Shown here piece by piece: positions 20,538 through 23,062 of a stretch of 23,062 nt of DNA (position 1 is its first letter; each line of letters starts with the position of its first letter). Origin of the DNA: Lachnospiraceae bacterium (GTDB taxonomy: Bacteria; Bacillota_A; Clostridia; Lachnospirales; Lachnospiraceae); contig JAIKXV010000087.1 in assembly GCA_024683935.1 (NCBI GenBank), positions 1-23,062 on the forward strand, in the 5' to 3' direction. The position numbers and the translations under genes were made by a program. Below the pieces are notes generated by a model. The model made no database searches, was not told the origin of the DNA, and worked only from the letters and a program-made list of their open reading frames with translations.

Positions 20538-23062
20538 ATATCATATCAACACTTACCTTAAGGCACCTTCTGGAGAATAAGAAACGGACGATCGTTACGA
20601 TCCTTGGGATTGCAGCTTCTGCCGCGCTTATCACTGCAATACTTGTCGGTGTTTTCTCATTCTTCCGGTTTTTCGGAAGCATCAACAGGATCACGGATGG
20701 TGACGTTCACGCTGACTTTGACAATCTTTCCTGGGAAGATGTTACGGCACTTAAGGATGATGACAGGATAAAATATGCCGGTACAGTCTGCGCCGATCCC
20801 ACGATCACCGGTGTCAGGATGCTTGCTGATAAGGAGGATCGTTTCAGGGTCGGCAATATTTTTAATGGCGGAGAGGATACCTACAGGCAGCTTGTGGTTT
20901 CCGGGTATGAGGGGAAACTTCCCGAGTCTTCATCCGAAGTGGCAGTAGAGCAGGCATTTCTCGATGACAACGGGCTGGATCTTCATGTGGGAGATACCTT
21001 AACATTTGAACTCGGAAACAGATATGAAACAGATCCGGATGGCAAAAAAGTCTATTACGGCGGAAGCTACAGATCTGAAGAGCAGTTTGAAGTGGTATCA
21101 AAAGAAACCGCAGTCATCACAGCGATCCTTCACGGGAACAGGCCGACCGGGGACTATGATATCTTAAGGGGAATGGATTTCGGAACGCCCATAGGACTTG
21201 ATGATAAGGGAGAGTCATTCCTTCACTGCCGTATAACATTAGATCAGGCTGACAGTACTTCAGCAATTCAGATAAGACAGATCGCAGCTGATCATAACCT
21301 TCATATCGGTGACATGAACTCAGAATTCCTGATAAGTGTTTTTGCCGTGAACGGAATGGGAGATACTTATACTCAACTGTTTACACTGATGGCAATAGCT
21401 CTTCTGATAGTGGTCGCGACCTCAGTGGTACTTATCTACAACGCCTTTGGAATGTCTCTTGCAGAGAAGATAAAGTATCTTGGTATGCTTGCAAGTGTGG
21501 GCGCTACAAAGGCACAGAAAAGAGCATCCATCTACTTTGAGGGAATGGTGCTTGGATTTATCGGGATACCCTTAGGGATCCTTGCCGGTATCGCCGGAGC
21601 GGCAGTTACTCTGTCGGTTATTGGAAGTAAGATCATGGAGTCAGACATGATCGTTGGAGCAGAGGGCCTGAGGGGAGGCATTCCTGTCATAATTGATCCT
21701 TTTGTCATACTTGCGGTCATAGTTCTTTCGGCAGTAACAATTTTTATCTCTGCTCTCATTCCGGCGGTCAGGGCATCAAAAATAATGCCGCTTGATGCAC
21801 TCAGACAGACAAACACGATCAGGCTTAAGGCCGGAAAACTTAAGGTGAATCCTCTTATAAAGAAAATATTCGGATATGAGGGAGAGCTTGCTTATAAGAA
21901 TATTAAGAGAAACGGATTAAAGGGAACGGTAATTGTATTTTCGATGGCTGTATCGATCATCATGTTCCTTACCATAGACTTTTTTGATCAGACTTTTATA
22001 AAGTTGAATAAGTATGAGCTTGACCTTCCTTTCAATATTTATGTTTCCTGTGGATTGGACGAGAAAGACAGGCTGAAAGGAGAACTGGAGGCTCTTCCGG
22101 AGATCGAAAGGGTTGTTCCGGCAGACCATGTCGCTTATATTTTCAGGGAGCAGGAAGACGAGCCTGAGTTCGTACCGGCAAACAACAGTTTTTTGGATAA
22201 GGACTGCCTTACAAATGATTATAAGACTCTGTTTGACACTCTCAATGAAGTTGTGGTGGTAATTGTGGATGATGGCGACTTTGATGCGCTTCTGGAAGCA
22301 AACGGACTCAGCAGAGATGAGTATTATGGAAAAGAACTGAAGGGAGTCATACTGGACAGTTATCTTCACACGGAGAATGGCAGGCCGGTATTTAATGAAA
22401 AAATAAACGGACAGAAGATCTTCTATGATGATCCGGATAACAATCCGCCGGCCGTTGAGGTGAGCGGGATCGTTAAATACAAAAAGGACAGCTACGTATG
22501 CAATCTGGTTCCAAAGAATACGGTTGACGTATATGTTCCGGCATCAATGTACTATGAAAAAGCTCAGGAACATATAGACAGAGATATACTCAGCTATACC
22601 TATGGTGTGTTCACTGCAGAAAATGAAGGAGGTCTGGCAGCAAAGATAAGCGACATTACAACCTATGGCGGTTACAGCAACTGTGTTATTCATGATCTTT
22701 CAAAGACCAGAGATGCCATGGATACGGTATCACTCATGCTTAATACCGCAATGTACGGTTTTACGATCCTTTTAACACTTATAGCTATTGCAAATATCGT
22801 GAATACTATCTCAACAGCGGTGCATATGAGAAGACAGGAATTTGCGATGTTCAGGTCAGTGGGAATGGAGGGAACAGGCATTAAGAAGATGCTTCTTCTT
22901 GAGACGGTCCTTTATGGACTCAGGGCACTTGTAATAGGAATACCGGTTTCGATCCTGCTCAGCTTTCTGATGTATCAAACTATTGAAACCCGGCTGTTTG
23001 CCTTTGAACTTAATTATCCGATGTATCTTATGATGGTGATAGCGGTATTTGCGATGATCGGG
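20534..23062 (+). CDS. FtsX-family ABC transporter permease (3' partial)
   Basis: The frame is open for 843 codons from ATG 20534 to the right edge. A TM helix near residues 18-40 is followed by an extracellular domain of about 230 residues. Three TM helices follow at about 280-305, 340-365 and 385-412, with the FtsX motif KIKYLGMLASVGATKAQ between the first two. A second half repeats the plan: TM near 460-480, an extracellular domain of about 250 residues, a TM near 735-760, MRRQEFAMFRSVGMEG, and further TMs cut by the edge. Having two large extracellular domains differs from classic BceB, which has one, and is closer to duplicated FtsX/MacB-type permeases. It overlaps the ATPase gene by 4 bp. 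Confidence 0.93.
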   Translation, partial: MNIISTLTLRHLLENKKRTIVTILGIAASAALITAILVGVFSFFRFFGSINRITDGDVHADFDNLSWEDVTALKDDDRIKYAGTVCADPTITGVRMLADKEDRFRVGNIFNGGEDTYRQLVVSGYEGKLPESSSEVAVEQAFLDDNGLDLHVGDTLTFELGNRYETDPDGKKVYYGGSYRSEEQFEVVSKETAVITAILHGNRPTGDYDILRGMDFGTPIGLDDKGESFLHCRITLDQADSTSAIQIRQIAADHNLHIGDMNSEFLISVFAVNGMGDTYTQLFTLMAIALLIVVATSVVLIYNAFGMSLAEKIKYLGMLASVGATKAQKRASIYFEGMVLGFIGIPLGILAGIAGAAVTLSVIGSKIMESDMIVGAEGLRGGIPVIIDPFVILAVIVLSAVTIFISALIPAVRASKIMPLDALRQTNTIRLKAGKLKVNPLIKKIFGYEGELAYKNIKRNGLKGTVIVFSMAVSIIMFLTIDFFDQTFIKLNKYELDLPFNIYVSCGLDEKDRLKGELEALPEIERVVPADHVAYIFREQEDEPEFVPANNSFLDKDCLTNDYKTLFDTLNEVVVVIVDDGDFDALLEANGLSRDEYYGKELKGVILDSYLHTENGRPVFNEKINGQKIFYDDPDNNPPAVEVSGIVKYKKDSYVCNLVPKNTVDVYVPASMYYEKAQEHIDRDILSYTYGVFTAENEGGLAAKISDITTYGGYSNCVIHDLSKTRDAMDTVSLMLNTAMYGFTILLTLIAIANIVNTISTAVHMRRQEFAMFRSVGMEGTGIKKMLLLETVLYGLRALVIGIPVSILLSFLMYQTIETRLFAFELNYPMYLMMVIAVFAMIG

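Overview
The window looks like chromosome from a low-to-moderate GC Gram-positive anaerobe, most likely a Lachnospiraceae member of the Butyrivibrio type. This is inferred from strong AGGAGG-type ribosome binding sites, TTGACA/TATAAT promoters, AGA/AGG/ATA-rich codon use and the families present: a pdxS/pdxT deoxyxylulose-independent PLP pathway, YoaP-tailed and other GNATs, DUF3795, and an aldo/keto reductase with a ferredoxin tail. Species cannot be assigned from sequence alone.

Layout. (1) 1-3500: the 3' end of a YoaP-domain protein, about 600 bp of apparently decayed DNA, then the minus-strand vitamin B6 operon pdxS-pdxT with a divergent MocR/PdxR-type regulator that lacks its C-terminal end. 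(2) 3500-9590: an accessory-looking patchwork of short, mostly single genes. It holds three acetyltransferases, an HD hydrolase, two small Cys-containing proteins, a lipoprotein, and a SAM methyltransferase followed by a STAS domain in the -1 frame. Four copies of a 30-bp C-rich repeat lie between these genes, and short coding fragments suggest past recombination. (3) 9600-14230: a probable carbonyl/redox-stress operon behind a MerR-type promoter with a 19-bp spacer. It encodes a Gfo/Idh oxidoreductase, a MerR regulator, a YqhD-like iron alcohol dehydrogenase, an aldo/keto reductase with two 4Fe-4S motifs, a nitroreductase and the C-terminal remnant of a flavodoxin. (4) 14250-16860: a DUF3795 protein, a YjbR-MGMT fusion, and a TetR-GNAT pair with two tandem TetR operators. 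(5) 16900-23062: an RsgA-type GTPase, then a response regulator, a histidine kinase, an ABC ATPase and a large FtsX-family permease that runs off the right edge. This last set resembles antimicrobial-peptide sensing and resistance modules.

The strongest unexplained signal is a set of three near-consensus promoters (TTGACA, 17 bp, TATAAT-like). Each is followed 2-3 bp downstream by the same 16-bp dyad, GCTAAT(T/A)ATCGTTAGC. They precede a membrane-anchored GNAT, a DUF3795 protein and RsgA, which implies a regulon whose repressor is not identifiable here. Other notable signals are the A6-tract frameshift between methyltransferase and STAS, a 41-bp hairpin present twice with even its loop conserved, and the 30-bp repeat, which resembles REP-like elements of Clostridia.
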